From assembly GCA_937128235.1 (NCBI GenBank), contig CAKZMG010000130.1, forward strand, positions 1-51,288: DNA of 51,288 nucleotides. The letters are read 5' to 3'. The stretch is from an uncultured Verrucomicrobiales bacterium. GTDB taxonomy: Bacteria > Verrucomicrobiota > Verrucomicrobiia > Verrucomicrobiales > Akkermansiaceae. The position numbers and the translations under genes were made by a program. The notes under the pieces were generated by a model, which did not search any database, had not been told where the DNA came from, and saw only the letters and a program-made list of their open reading frames with translations. This document shows positions 1 to 10,793 of the stretch, piece by piece. The number at the start of each line of letters is the position of its first letter. Within the stretch, counting starts at the first letter, position 1.

Positions 1-115
1 TATGCAACTGACGACTAACGCAGCTAATCTCGCTATCTTGTTTTGCCCCTCACAAATCAGCTCTGCTGCAATCCCAAGATACCCTAACACTACTATTGAG
101 CCAGTATAACTGTGA

Positions 116-134
116 AAATGGTATAATACCATTT
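116..134. repeat. Perfect 19-bp palindrome
   Basis: Two 9-bp arms, AAATGGTAT and ATACCATTT, flank a single A. The palindrome lies in the 242 bp downstream of the minus-strand metalloprotease gene. It could be an operator for a gene beyond the window edge or a short hairpin. There is no T-run, so a terminator is unlikely. Nothing else is recognisable in positions 1-242. Confidence 0.4.
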
Positions 135-242
135 CGATTTCTAACAATAGCATGGACGCTTCATGTAGTGCAAACAAGTCAGCGGCGCATCATCCAACTT
201 ATTATCTAGCCGCTTAGTCCGCTAGTAGTGCTATTCCTGGCG

Positions 243-3200
243 CTATTCCACTTCGACTCGATAAAAGCGTTTTGGTTTTGTTCCGCCATTGGTATCAGTC
301 ACCTGTATGGTGCCACCTGTGCCAGCCAAATTCTCCTGTGCCACTCCGCTTGTCATCACCGGTGACCAAGAACCTCCCACTAAGGTCTCTGACCACTCTA
401 CGTTGTAGATCTTACCAGCCACACTAGGGAAACTGAGCATAAGGTCATTGCCAACAAAATCTAATGAAGAAATATAGAGGAAGCTGTTGCGGTCATTCGG
501 ATCAGTGCCTGCATTAAATTCTTCGATGTTAGTGACTCCGTCACCATCCGGATCTGCATTGTCAGTAGAATCCCCTGTGCCATCTGGCGTGTTGAAGTTG
601 ACTAACCTCCAGCTTTCCAGATCAGTGAGTCCATTGAGTTTAATGTCATCGAAACCTACCCAGTTATCACTACCTGTTACTACTTCGAAGCGGATCGCGA
701 TCTGCTCACCATCCACTGCATTTGTCCCAGTGGCATAGATAGGCGTCCCATCGACCTTTCCAGAGCTGTTGAGACCCGAGATACTTCCCGTTTCTGTCTC
801 CAGTGGAGTGAAGGTAGTCCCGTCCCATGTCCCGATAGACACGTTATAGTTGAGCGCTCCACTTGCAGAGGCAGCTCGCGCAGCTTTCCACTCTAGCTCA
901 AATGCCTGCCCAGCCACGAAGGTGTTGTCTAACTGATTCACAACAGCAAACGGAGTACCTGAGCCAGAAGAGTTAGAAATAAGCATCTTAGTGGCTCCAC
1001 TTCCTGTATCAAAAATACGTGGGTCACCACTCGTCTCGATCCATCCATTATTCACAACCGTTCCAGTGGTGCGCTCGAAGTCATCATCAAAGAGTAGCCC
1101 AACTAAATTACCCACCGTGATGTTAATCGTAGTATTTGATGAGAGTCCATGGTTATCAGTTGCGCGGATCACCCACTGGTTTGCACCGTTATCGCTCACT
1201 GATGGAGTTCCCGTGAGGCTTCCGTTAGCCGCCACACTGAGCCAAGAAGGTCCAGAGACCTTACTAAAGGTCAGTGTATCACCAGCATCTGGGTCCACCA
1301 CGTCATCGGATAAATCAGAGCTGTATGGACTCCCCTCATCAGCGCTGGCTAGATTGATCTGATCACTTACCCAAAATGGTGCGTTGTTAGAAGACGCGCT
1401 AGCATCCTCAATGATCACCGCAGAGAGTGAACCGCGATTACTGGAGAAAAAAGTTTTACGTTCACCAATGATGTTACAAGTAGCTCCAGAGCTATTCACC
1501 ACCCAATAATTACCCTGCACAGAACCAGGAGATATTCTTGTCCATGGAGCTCCATTGTTTGCATTGTTAGAATTTATCGATCCCCAAGCACCTGCGGTGG
1601 TGGATGAGTCCCCTCCGAGCGCCCATGTGCCATTCACATCAAAATTACGCATCGTTACAGACCCGCCACTACTTTGGTTAGTAGCAAATAATCCATAAAC
1701 ACGGTAGCTAGAGTACGGAATGCCGTTGAACGTGACACGCGCCCCTTTGTTGTTAGAGGTAGTTCCATCATCTAGGTACCCCTTCGCCATACGCCCTTGA
1801 TCGTTAGTAGTGTTGTCTCCGTTCCTCCACGTAGTTGAGCTATTCCATGATATACTAGCACCAGTGGTGGCTCCCGTGCTGTCTTTGAGGGAACCTTGAG
1901 AACCAGAACTCCCTGAGGTTCCATTCCAGTTGCTACTATTCACAGATGTTGGTCCTATCAGCTCACCGCCAACTAGTGTCTGGCTACCACCTTCACCGAA
2001 ATCCACAAGAATCGAGTCAGGAAGCGTTCCTGTAGTGAATGACCATGTTTGGCCAGTTAAGGTCCCAGATGGAGTGATGGTGTCCACTCTCCAGAAATAC
2101 TCAGTCTGGTCAGCGAGAGTCGCAGAATATTGCGTGCTCGTCGTGTTACCTGTAAATTCAGCAGAAAGATTATTCGCACTGTTTACGGCTAACTCACTTG
2201 TTCCCAGATAGACGTCATAAGAAGTAGCTGTTGCGCCCGGTGACCAGCCTAAGACAGGGATCGTTACATTGACCGCACCATCGGGTGGTGTCGGGCTTTC
2301 CGCGCCACCACCTTCGAAGATAGATTGGAGATCCGCTTGAGATAATGCCTTGTCATAAATACGAGCATCGTCGATGGCTCCTTGGAAATGTCTTGCAGCT
2401 TTAGAAGATTCCCAGCCCACGTATGTGTTGCTAAAGTTCACAGGACTGTGGCTGGTAGTGCGCACTGATGACTGAAAACCGCTTCCATCGTTCATGTATA
2501 GCGTTGCTTTCGTTGGTTCGATGACGAGCGCCACAAAAGTCCAGGTATTGTCAGGAGGCGTGAGTCCTGAGCTCCATGACCAGTTATTCACTGGACCATC
2601 CCAGAAATAACGGAGTTCTTTAGAAGGACCAACAGTTAGTCCCGCTGCATGACCGGTGTTGTCAAAGATGATACCTGCCCACTCATTTTGAGTAGCGCCT
2701 TGACGCACCCATGCAGTCATCGTGACGGTGTTAGAATTAAGATCTACGCCAGTCACTGCGATGTGCTGATCCACCCCATTTAGGTTCACAGCATTGCCAA
2801 ACTTACCAGCTGTTGACGCTGAGTTAAACGTCGTTTCTGAGAGTTCCGCAGGATTTTTAAACACTGATTTATCAGAAGTGTTCGTTCCACTCGTCTCGTC
2901 AAGAGGGAGGTAGAGACGTAGATCTGCACTTGGCTGTAATTCTATCAGGACGACACCAGTCGCAGTTTTTCCTGTGGAGTCAGTGATGGTGTATGAGAAG
3001 GAATCCATTCCTAGCAGAGAACTTGGAGCAGTGTATATTAACTTCTGCTGAAGCTGGCTGATCTTACCGCCTTGAGCAGTCGTGCTATCATGGCCATTGA
3101 TCGTAATTGTCTGAGCATTAGCATCATGGTCATTTGCGAGGACATCAATCGCTATTGAGGTTTCGATACCTTGCTTAAACGTAACCACATCAAGTGCAGC

Positions 3201-4226
3201 ATAAGGTGGGAGTTCAACGTCAGAGTAGCTACCCTCATCAACTGTAAATGCTAGCTTGCCATCACGGTGATTGAAAATCCTTTGGACTTCAGGACCACTG
3301 AAGCGGCCAGGGGCATTACCACCCATGATTCCCGCTCCTTCAGGATTACCTCCCACATTGTGACCAGACCCCCAGTTGTGCCCCATCTCATGACGGAATG
3401 TCACATCAAAGACTTCATCAGTACCACTCTGGTTCACTGAATACTTACCAGTGCCGCCGACAACTCCAACAAAGGCAAGTCCACCACCAACTTTGTCAGT
3501 GGAAACACCTGCTACCAGAGCAGGACTCACATCAGTTTGATTAGCCTCCCATTCTGCTTTCACTGCAGCCAAATATTCTTGACCTGTTGTGACCGAATTA
3601 TAAGGGCTTTGAGACTCGGTGGTACGGAGAATAACTCTTCCTAGATAAGGTCTGAGAAGAACATCACGCATGTAGATAGCACGTGTCACAGCGACCGAGT
3701 ATTCGATCATTTCAAAGGTCTTTGCTACGCTACCATTTGCTGTGTAGTAGTTATTAGCGGCATCAAGGCAGAGCTCGTAGCCATACATCGTAGTCCCTGC
3801 ATGTCCGGCGCTCACCGTATCTGCAGTTGGCAGCACGAAAGCACTGAAACTCCCGTAACCTAACGCACGGGTGGTATGGACAGTCGTCCCTAGTGTGAAC
3901 CATGTTTCACCTCGGTCAAAGTAGATCGCACCACGAAAAGTGCCGTTATCCTGCAGAATACCGCAAGAAACCGCACCAGGGAAGCCATCTACCGTGCCAA
4001 TATATGAACGCTCATCAACTACGGTGGCAGGAACATAGGCACCACTAGAGTTCTGAGTTAATAACTCGAAGTTAGCTCCTCGGAGATCTTGCCTCTTCAA
4101 CTGCATGGTGACTGTATTACCATTGCGAATGACCGATTGGGTCAGCGTGGCTGGTGCCGCAGTGGCATTAGAAACCATTCCTAGTAGGAGGCAAAGTATG
4201 CTAAAAATATAGAGTGTGTTTTTCAT
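243..4226 (-). CDS. Secreted multidomain reprolysin-like zinc metalloprotease
   Basis: A 1327-residue exported protein with a clear signal peptide (about residues 1-24, ending NATAA). The catalytic site HEMGHNWGSGHN is a metzincin HExxHxxGxxH zinc motif with H279, E280, H283 and H289. GIMGG shortly after is a plausible Met-turn, as in reprolysin-like (M12-type) peptidases. Downstream modules: a cadherin/VCBS-like beta domain with DVLANDHDAN (about 345-430), a LamG/concanavalin-like domain (about 433-640), an FN3-like segment (about 645-735), a Ser/Thr/Asn-rich region (about 740-975), a putative Ig domain with LTGTPSVSD (about 985-1085), another beta-rich domain, and a thrombospondin-3-like calcium repeat with DPDGDGVTNIEEF near 1235. 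It probably degrades extracellular protein or glycoprotein. No PEP-CTERM or type IX sorting tail was recognised. It stands alone, with 640 bp of non-coding DNA upstream. Confidence 0.85.
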   Translation of the reverse strand: MKNTLYIFSILCLLLGMVSNATAAPATLTQSVIRNGNTVTMQLKRQDLRGANFELLTQNSSGAYVPATVVDERSYIGTVDGFPGAVSCGILQDNGTFRGAIYFDRGETWFTLGTTVHTTRALGYGSFSAFVLPTADTVSAGHAGTTMYGYELCLDAANNYYTANGSVAKTFEMIEYSVAVTRAIYMRDVLLRPYLGRVILRTTESQSPYNSVTTGQEYLAAVKAEWEANQTDVSPALVAGVSTDKVGGGLAFVGVVGGTGKYSVNQSGTDEVFDVTFRHEMGHNWGSGHNVGGNPEGAGIMGGNAPGRFSGPEVQRIFNHRDGKLAFTVDEGSYSDVELPPYAALDVVTFKQGIETSIAIDVLANDHDANAQTITINGHDSTTAQGGKISQLQQKLIYTAPSSLLGMDSFSYTITDSTGKTATGVVLIELQPSADLRLYLPLDETSGTNTSDKSVFKNPAELSETTFNSASTAGKFGNAVNLNGVDQHIAVTGVDLNSNTVTMTAWVRQGATQNEWAGIIFDNTGHAAGLTVGPSKELRYFWDGPVNNWSWSSGLTPPDNTWTFVALVIEPTKATLYMNDGSGFQSSVRTTSHSPVNFSNTYVGWESSKAARHFQGAIDDARIYDKALSQADLQSIFEGGGAESPTPPDGAVNVTIPVLGWSPGATATSYDVYLGTSELAVNSANNLSAEFTGNTTSTQYSATLADQTEYFWRVDTITPSGTLTGQTWSFTTGTLPDSILVDFGEGGSQTLVGGELIGPTSVNSSNWNGTSGSSGSQGSLKDSTGATTGASISWNSSTTWRNGDNTTNDQGRMAKGYLDDGTTSNNKGARVTFNGIPYSSYRVYGLFATNQSSGGSVTMRNFDVNGTWALGGDSSTTAGAWGSINSNNANNGAPWTRISPGSVQGNYWVVNSSGATCNIIGERKTFFSSNRGSLSAVIIEDASASSNNAPFWVSDQINLASADEGSPYSSDLSDDVVDPDAGDTLTFSKVSGPSWLSVAANGSLTGTPSVSDNGANQWVIRATDNHGLSSNTTINITVGNLVGLLFDDDFERTTGTVVNNGWIETSGDPRIFDTGSGATKMLISNSSGSGTPFAVVNQLDNTFVAGQAFELEWKAARAASASGALNYNVSIGTWDGTTFTPLETETGSISGLNSSGKVDGTPIYATGTNAVDGEQIAIRFEVVTGSDNWVGFDDIKLNGLTDLESWRLVNFNTPDGTGDSTDNADPDGDGVTNIEEFNAGTDPNDRNSFLYISSLDFVGNDLMLSFPSVAGKIYNVEWSETLVGGSWSPVMTSGVAQENLAGTGGTIQVTDTNGGTKPKRFYRVEVE

Positions 4227-4333
4227 AGGGAAGTTTTTAAATATTTGTATCTTTTTGGTTCGGACTGTTTAACTCTAGTTTTCTGTATTGATAGACCAAT
4301 TACGATCTACCACACTTAAGGTAATAAAACGTT

Positions 4334-4406
4334 GTAAACCAACTTGTTCATTTGGTCTTGTTTGTAAACCAGCCAGCACAAAAAACTCTAAAGACTGTTG
4401 GTTTAC
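4334..4406. promoter_or_regulatory. Repeated GTAAACCA(A/G)C motif, possible operator
   Basis: GTAAACCAAC at 4334-4343, GTAAACCAGC at 4364-4373 (30 bp start to start, about three helical turns), and the inverted form GTTGGTTTAC at 4397-4406. They lie about 110-180 bp upstream of the divergently read metalloprotease start at 4226. A regulator-binding array for that gene is inferred from the phasing only. Confidence 0.35.
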
Positions 4407-4551
4407 TTCATCATTTTACATTCGTATTTGGTATTAGCAAAATGCAGGTGACTGGTTACAAAAACACTTGAAAATAAACTTCTAAAGTACAGGACATGTC
4501 TCTTCTCAAGTAGCGTAATTCCGCACTAAAATCATCTTGTACCATGTAGTG

Positions 4552-4730
4552 ATTGAAATCGGACAATAGCCAGAGTGAATCCTTTAAAAATCAAGACGCG
4601 ATGAAGGAGTGATGCGGGCATCACGACTGAAGAGAAACGCAGATTTTTAGAGGATTCGCCTGGCACTCTATAAGAAATGCGAAGCACAATTTATTACACT
4701 CACTAAACAAATCTATTGTCCGATATCAAT
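4552..4730. repeat. Imperfect long inverted repeat, possible MITE or structured RNA
   Basis: The outer arms ATTGAAATCGGACAATAG (4552-4569) and CTATTGTCCGATATCAAT (4713-4730) are complementary at 17 of 18 positions. Directly inside, a second pair of arms begins GCCAG and contains GAATCC and TAAAAATC on the left, matched by GATTTTTA, GGATTC and CTGGC on the right. The centre has the hairpin GTGATGC/GCATCAC. The nested symmetry over 179 bp suggests a miniature inverted-repeat element, a remnant of a larger element, or a structured RNA. No reading frame is present. Confidence 0.5.
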
Positions 4731-4866
4731 TGCGGAATGGTATTATTCCAATCTGCAAAACAAAAGAGACGATAGTGTTTATTTCTGATGTTTTAAGATT
4801 GTGCTTGGCAATTAGAAAAAAGACAGGCGTATATTTATAAAATATCCACTCTGTCTATCGTCTCAT

Positions 4867-5175
4867 TTATTCACAGGCTGGTATTATTTTTTTGCTCAAT
4901 TTTTCCATTTTGTTAGATAATTCTACCAAGTCGATAAGAAGCGTATCAACAGCATCCTCACTCAAAACGCCTCGTTTAAGGTCTTGCGGGACTTCATTCC
5001 TTTTGTCTGCCATAACATCTTCCATATATTGAGACTCATAATATTTTTTTAATGTGTTCAAATTTTCCAAAGAATCAACAAGCTCATTCATTACTTTATC
5101 AGATTTTTCAACTACTAGAGTGAGTTCGTCCAATATGGCTTCCATTTTTGTAATACGGTCTATTCTATTATTCAT
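4867..5175 (-). CDS. DUF4298 family small coiled-coil protein
   Basis: A 102-residue, highly charged, mostly helical protein. The segment from YYES (about residue 46) through MEDVMADKRNEVPQDLKRGV to LSEDAVDTLL is the conserved signature of DUF4298 as I know the family. Function is unknown; no signal peptide or membrane segment is present. It starts 22 bp after the stop of the upstream CAP-domain gene on the same strand, so the two may be co-transcribed. The family assignment comes from the conserved ExPxDLKRGVLSEDA pattern. Confidence 0.75.
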   Translation of the reverse strand: MNNRIDRITKMEAILDELTLVVEKSDKVMNELVDSLENLNTLKKYYESQYMEDVMADKRNEVPQDLKRGVLSEDAVDTLLIDLVELSNKMEKLSKKIIPACE

Positions 5176-5197
5176 ATAATGTATGAGTAGGAGAGAA

Positions 5198-6574
5198 TTA
5201 AAACAGCTTCACCAGATACTGCTCCTTCAAGCCTCTGCCTTTGAGTCTTACGAGGTAGTAACCTTTTTCAGTAATAGCAGCTGCCTGTGGCTCAAATACG
5301 ATGGTGTCAACGTAACATTGGACATAGGTACAGGGAAGTTTGACTCCATCCGGCTCTTTGCTAAAGCTAGGTAACTTATCTTCCTGCTTATTAAGCTTCC
5401 ATACCTCGACCTCACACGTGCTTGGTGCGGCACCTGACGCGAGGTGGTAGATCCAGCCATTACCATGGAGGTATTTGATCGGGTAGAAGCCGTGACCTGG
5501 GTAAGAGTAATTTTTGCGCACACCTTTAGCAGAATTATCATCAACAAAGATGCCTGCGAAGGGACCGGTTATTGCGAAGCCTGTTTTGCCCATTTTGTGA
5601 TTGAGGCATGAGCGGCGGTGACCACGTCTATCGCGATTATTGGCTCCGAAATCCATAATGTACTCGAACACACTTTTCTTCATTGTGAAATTCCCCGAGA
5701 CCATCGCCAGATTACACTTGTCAGTGGAGTGTCCAAAATCATGAGAAATGGTGCCCTTCTCCTTGCATATCATCACAGCATCCTCGGCTGCCGCCATCAT
5801 CTTTTTATCTAGTTGCACATTATAAGGAACACTACTCAAGAAGCGGTAAACGTTCAGAAGGTTTAAAGCGCCTTGTGCATCTTTTGATATTCCTTTAGCT
5901 GCTTTTCTCGCAGAAATTTCGGCTATTTTGGAGAGCACTTTTTGTTCTTCTTTGGAGGCATTTGGATCAATCTTCGAGATACTTTGATCCGTACCTGAAT
6001 CATCATCTCTAGTTTGTGTATCTTGTCGCCCTCTGAGTTTTACTACCGCAAGCCCAGCTTTGGGCTCATAGAAGCTGACTTCCAAACTGTCAGGTTTAGT
6101 TCCTATCTTAGCTGATAAAATAACGACATAATTAGCTCCTTTCCAAGCCACTCTGGTGTGTTTGATTTTTGCAGTGGAGATAGGTGAAACTACCTTACCT
6201 TTAGAACCCAGATTTTTATCCAAGAGTTTTTTCCAGTTAGATGCACGTTTGTTGAAAGTACTCTTGTCCATCAGCATCGAACTTTCGTTGCCGAGCACCA
6301 CGAATTTGAGTTCGCTTAGGACATTTTTTGTTTCAGTCAGTCTCACTGACTCAACTGACTCAGCCCAGAGGGTAAGGTTTTTTGTTGTTGAAATCAGGGG
6401 GGAGTTTTTATCGGCATCTTCCCATTCTAGATCTGTAAATTGACCAGAAAAATCACGAGCGTTTGTTTCCCAAAGTTTATCACTTGTTGCGAGTGCGGAC
6501 AGTTTAGTCTGTGCGCTTGCAAAACCAGACAGAGCGAACAATCCTGCGAGAATGAGTGAGATACGAGATTTCAT
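5198..6574 (-). CDS. Secreted CAP-domain (SCP/PR1-like) protein
   Basis: A 458-residue protein with a signal peptide (residues 1-21, ending GFASA). The N-terminal half (about 25-215) is unrecognised. The C-terminal half resembles the CAP superfamily: LLNVYRFLSSVPYNVQLD, the first cavity histidine in ISHDFGH, then RRGHRRSCLNHKMGKTGFA with the second histidine. The usual ENI motif appears to be replaced by NLAM. CAP domains in bacteria are extracellular, and some bind lipids, sterols or wall components. The ligand here cannot be read from sequence. The gene lies upstream of the DUF4298 gene with a 22-bp gap. Confidence 0.65.
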   Translation of the reverse strand: MKSRISLILAGLFALSGFASAQTKLSALATSDKLWETNARDFSGQFTDLEWEDADKNSPLISTTKNLTLWAESVESVRLTETKNVLSELKFVVLGNESSMLMDKSTFNKRASNWKKLLDKNLGSKGKVVSPISTAKIKHTRVAWKGANYVVILSAKIGTKPDSLEVSFYEPKAGLAVVKLRGRQDTQTRDDDSGTDQSISKIDPNASKEEQKVLSKIAEISARKAAKGISKDAQGALNLLNVYRFLSSVPYNVQLDKKMMAAAEDAVMICKEKGTISHDFGHSTDKCNLAMVSGNFTMKKSVFEYIMDFGANNRDRRGHRRSCLNHKMGKTGFAITGPFAGIFVDDNSAKGVRKNYSYPGHGFYPIKYLHGNGWIYHLASGAAPSTCEVEVWKLNKQEDKLPSFSKEPDGVKLPCTYVQCYVDTIVFEPQAAAITEKGYYLVRLKGRGLKEQYLVKLF

Positions 6575-6710
6575 ATTTATTTACTGTGAGGTTAGTTGTG
6601 AAGACGCCACGACCAATCAATGATATGACGGCATACTGATGATAGGCGACGTTTGCTGTGGTGCTTGCAACATAGTGAAGTATTAACTTTATCACTAAGG
6701 TAGTGTGTAA

Positions 6711-6737
6711 CTATGTGTATGCAAATATACACTATAG
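6711..6737. repeat. Inverted repeat in the CAP gene upstream region
   Basis: GTGTAT (6715-6720) and ATACAC (6727-6732) are separated by 6 bp and extended by CTAT on the left and CTATAG on the right with one bulged base. The repeat lies about 140 bp upstream of the CAP-domain gene start. It could be an operator; no binding protein can be named. Confidence 0.3.
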
Positions 6738-6802
6738 GTCTTGTAATCAGACCAGCTCGACATGCCTATAAATCTGCCAGCGATGGATTAGGGCATAATA
6801 AG

Positions 6803-6832
6803 AAAAAGCACCAAGGTTACCCTTGGTGCTTT
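6803..6832 (-). terminator. Rho-independent terminator of metK-ahcY
   Basis: The stem AGCACCAAGG/CCTTGGTGCT has a short loop and is followed, on the minus strand, by a run of T. It lies 27 bp past the ahcY stop codon, as expected for a terminator closing the metK-ahcY operon. Confidence 0.8.
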
Positions 6833-6858
6833 GAAATGATTTCTGCCTAACAGAAAAC

Positions 6859-8289
<1,431 letters not shown>

Positions 8290-8313
8290 TGTTTTATGTG
8301 GTTATGTTTAAAT

Positions 8314-9516
8314 TTATCCTAAAATGCTCTTAAGATCTTCGACCTTATCAGTCTTCTCCCAAGTGAGTGAAGAGAGGTTATCCTCACGTCCAAAATGTCC
8401 GTAATTTGTCGTGTTTTTATAAATAGGTCTCATTAGATCAAGCTGAGAAATAATATCCGCAGGCTTGAAAGAAAATACTTCCTTTACCGCTTTTTCTATC
8501 GCCTCTTCATCTACCTTATTCGTGCCAAATGAATTCACATTCACACTTACTGGATGCGGATGACCGATGGCGTATGCTAATTGAAGCTCACACTCATTCG
8601 CTAGCCCAGCTGCCACTATATTCTTGGCAACCCAACGGCACATGTAAGCAGCAGATCTATCCACTTTCGATGGATCTTTCCCAGAAAACGCTCCACCACC
8701 ATGACGTCCCATTCCACCGTAAGTATCCACGATGATTTTGCGTCCTGTTAGACCGGCATCTCCTTCTGGTCCACCGATAACAAATAACCCAGTCGGGTTA
8801 ATAAGAATATCAGTTTCTGGTGTTAGAAGGTCTCCTGGAAGGTACTTCTCAATGAGATCACGCTTGAGAATTTCTTGAATTTCTCCTGTTTCTATCTCCT
8901 TCGCGTGCATGGTAGAAATCACAATCGAAGTGAATCGATTTGGCTTACCATCCACATATTCAATACTAACCTGAGTCTTAGAATCTGGACGAAGCCAAGT
9001 ATGAACGCGGTCTTTTCTCAGCTTAGTAAGCTCACGACCTAACAGATGTGAATAATGAATCGCCGCTGGCATTAGTTGCTCTGTATCATTCGTTGCATAG
9101 CCAAACATGATCCCTTGATCCCCTGCTCCCTGCTCATCCGTCTGCTTATCTTTCGCTGCCTCAGCATTCACTCCCTGAGCGATGTCTGGCGACTGCTGAC
9201 CCAGCATATTCATAAGAAATGCACCCTTCTCAAACTTACACGTATAAGAATAATCAGTGCCATTCGCATAATCAGCATCATAACCTATCTCTTTGATCGT
9301 GTTTTTAACGATAGTGCCGTAGTCAAACTTAGCATTCGTCGTGATCTCACCTGCGAGCCCCACTACATTATCTTTCACAAATGTTTCACACGCCACACGG
9401 CTGTTCACATCCTGCTCAAGACACGCATCTAGGATGGCATCGGAAATAGTATCACATACTTTATCTGGGTGTCCTTCAGTAACGGACTCTGACGAGAATA
9501 TAAATGGTCTAGACAT
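8314..9516 (-). CDS. metK: S-adenosylmethionine synthase
   Basis: A 400-residue methionine adenosyltransferase making SAM from methionine and ATP. Motifs: [17 protein letters not shown] near the N-terminus, the signature hexapeptide GAGDQG, and the glycine-rich [19 protein letters not shown] loop with conserved catalytic lysines and aspartates. Length matches the family. It is first in the metK-ahcY operon. Only 64 bp separate its start from the divergent ArsR/methyltransferase gene, and that gap contains a TATCAA-n6-TTGATA palindrome. No SAM or SAH riboswitch fits into so short a leader, so repressor control is more likely. Confidence 0.98.
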   Translation of the reverse strand: MSRPFIFSSESVTEGHPDKVCDTISDAILDACLEQDVNSRVACETFVKDNVVGLAGEITTNAKFDYGTIVKNTIKEIGYDADYANGTDYSYTCKFEKGAFLMNMLGQQSPDIAQGVNAEAAKDKQTDEQGAGDQGIMFGYATNDTEQLMPAAIHYSHLLGRELTKLRKDRVHTWLRPDSKTQVSIEYVDGKPNRFTSIVISTMHAKEIETGEIQEILKRDLIEKYLPGDLLTPETDILINPTGLFVIGGPEGDAGLTGRKIIVDTYGGMGRHGGGAFSGKDPSKVDRSAAYMCRWVAKNIVAAGLANECELQLAYAIGHPHPVSVNVNSFGTNKVDEEAIEKAVKEVFSFKPADIISQLDLMRPIYKNTTNYGHFGREDNLSSLTWEKTDKVEDLKSILG

Positions 9517-9540
9517 ATTTTTTTATTTCTGACTTGTTCT

Positions 9541-9566
9541 TATCAACAAATCTTGATACGTTGATA
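9541..9566. promoter_or_regulatory. Putative SahR-type operator between metK and the regulator gene
   Basis: TATCAA (9541-9546) and TTGATA (9553-9558) form a perfect inverted repeat with a 6-bp spacer, followed by a second TTGATA at 9561-9566. It sits in the 64-bp divergent promoter region between metK (-) and the ArsR/methyltransferase gene (+), ideally placed for coordinate repression of both. Assignment to the neighbouring regulator is inferred from position. Confidence 0.65.
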
Positions 9567-9580
9567 TAAACCAAATAATC

Positions 9581-10498
9581 ATGTCGTCAATTCTTAATTC
9601 ACTAAAAATTATCTCAGACCCTACAAGACTCCGCATCTTGCATTTGCTCGATGACCAGGAGCTAAGCGTGGCGGATCTCCAAGAGGTTTTAAACATGGGA
9701 CAGAGCCGCATTTCCACCCAGCTTTCCCAGCTCAGGAATGAAAACCTTACCTCTGACCGCCGTGTTGGGAAGAACAATCTCTACACCGCCACCATTCCAG
9801 AAAAACTTACCCCTATCATCGCTGCGGCAAGCGAAGAGATGGCAGAAACTCAGCAAGACCAGGCAGCTCTCAAGCATTTGCTCAGTAAACGAAGGGATAA
9901 ATCAAAAGCGTATTTCGATGAATTGGCAGGAAAATTTGGCAAACACTACGTCCCAGGTCGTTCATGGAAAGGACTAGCTGAGTCGTTGCTAAAAATCCTC
10001 AACTACGACGTCGTAGCAGACCTCGGAGCGGGCGAAGGAACACTCTCTCAGCTGCTCGCCCAGCGTGCCCAGAAAGTCATCGCCATCGATAGCTCGGAGA
10101 AAATGGTAGAGTTCGGAACCAAGCTCGCTAAAGACCACGATCTCCCAAATTTAGAATACCGCCTCGGTGACATATCCACCCCCCCCATCGATGATTCATC
10201 TATCGACCTAGCCATTTTCAGCCAAGCCCTGCACCATGCAGAACGCCCGCGTAAAGCTCTCCGAGAAGCCTTCCGCATCCTCAAGCCCGGCGGAGCACTG
10301 ATCGTGTTAGACCTCCTCCAGCACAACTTCGAGCAAGCCAAAGAACTCTACTACGACGTCCATCTAGGCTTCTCAGAAGTAGAACTCTTCACCATGATCA
10401 ACGATGCAGGCTTCACCAACATCGATGTAGTCATCGCCGACAAAGAACCCGAAGCCCCCCATTTTCAAACACTGCTGGGAGTGGCGAGGAAACTATAA
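9581..10498 (+). CDS. ArsR-type regulator fused to SAM/SAH-binding methyltransferase domain (SahR-like)
   Basis: A 305-residue protein. The N-terminal ArsR winged helix (about residues 1-80) contains the family hallmarks SDPTRLRILHLL and NMGQSRISTQLSQLRNENL. The C-terminal part (about 130-305) is a class I methyltransferase fold with VADLGAGEGTLSQLL, a motif II-like VIAIDSSEKMV, and FRILKPGGALIVLDLL. The same fusion is known in SahR, a proteobacterial regulator of the SAM cycle that binds S-adenosylhomocysteine and controls ahcY and metK. The divergent position next to metK-ahcY strongly supports that role. No metal-binding ArsR cysteines are apparent. A genuine methyltransferase activity is possible but not required. 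Confidence 0.85.
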   Translation: MSSILNSLKIISDPTRLRILHLLDDQELSVADLQEVLNMGQSRISTQLSQLRNENLTSDRRVGKNNLYTATIPEKLTPIIAAASEEMAETQQDQAALKHLLSKRRDKSKAYFDELAGKFGKHYVPGRSWKGLAESLLKILNYDVVADLGAGEGTLSQLLAQRAQKVIAIDSSEKMVEFGTKLAKDHDLPNLEYRLGDISTPPIDDSSIDLAIFSQALHHAERPRKALREAFRILKPGGALIVLDLLQHNFEQAKELYYDVHLGFSEVELFTMINDAGFTNIDVVIADKEPEAPHFQTLLGVARKL

Positions 10499-10793
10499 AA
10501 GCTAGACTCTGTCGCTCACCTTTTCAGCACGTTCCTCCCTCAAAGTCCGTGTAATTGAGGAGACTTCTAGAAACTAGCAATGTTAAGAGTCTGTCAGATT
10601 TTTAAGGTCGAATAAACCAAATCGACAGAACGTTAAGATGTTAACACACAGAATATTACGTTACTATTCATATGCTCTTATTATCATTAGCTACCATCAA
10701 AGATCACACTTAACAGCCTGTAAACCGGTCTCGTAACTTTGGGTTGGTTGTAATTGTGAGAAACTTGACTGAAAAGATGTCATAGGCATTTGG

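Larger units (their letters stand above)
4227..4866. other. 640-bp non-coding region upstream of the metalloprotease
   Basis: No convincing gene. The part nearest the metalloprotease start holds three copies of a TGTAAACCA-type motif. The centre holds a long imperfect inverted repeat. Both are listed separately. The remainder is AT-rich without recognisable coding signal. Confidence 0.6.

Noticed and set aside
9517-9580. SAM or SAH riboswitch ahead of metK
   Set aside because: The gap is only 64 bp and shows an operator palindrome, not a riboswitch fold.
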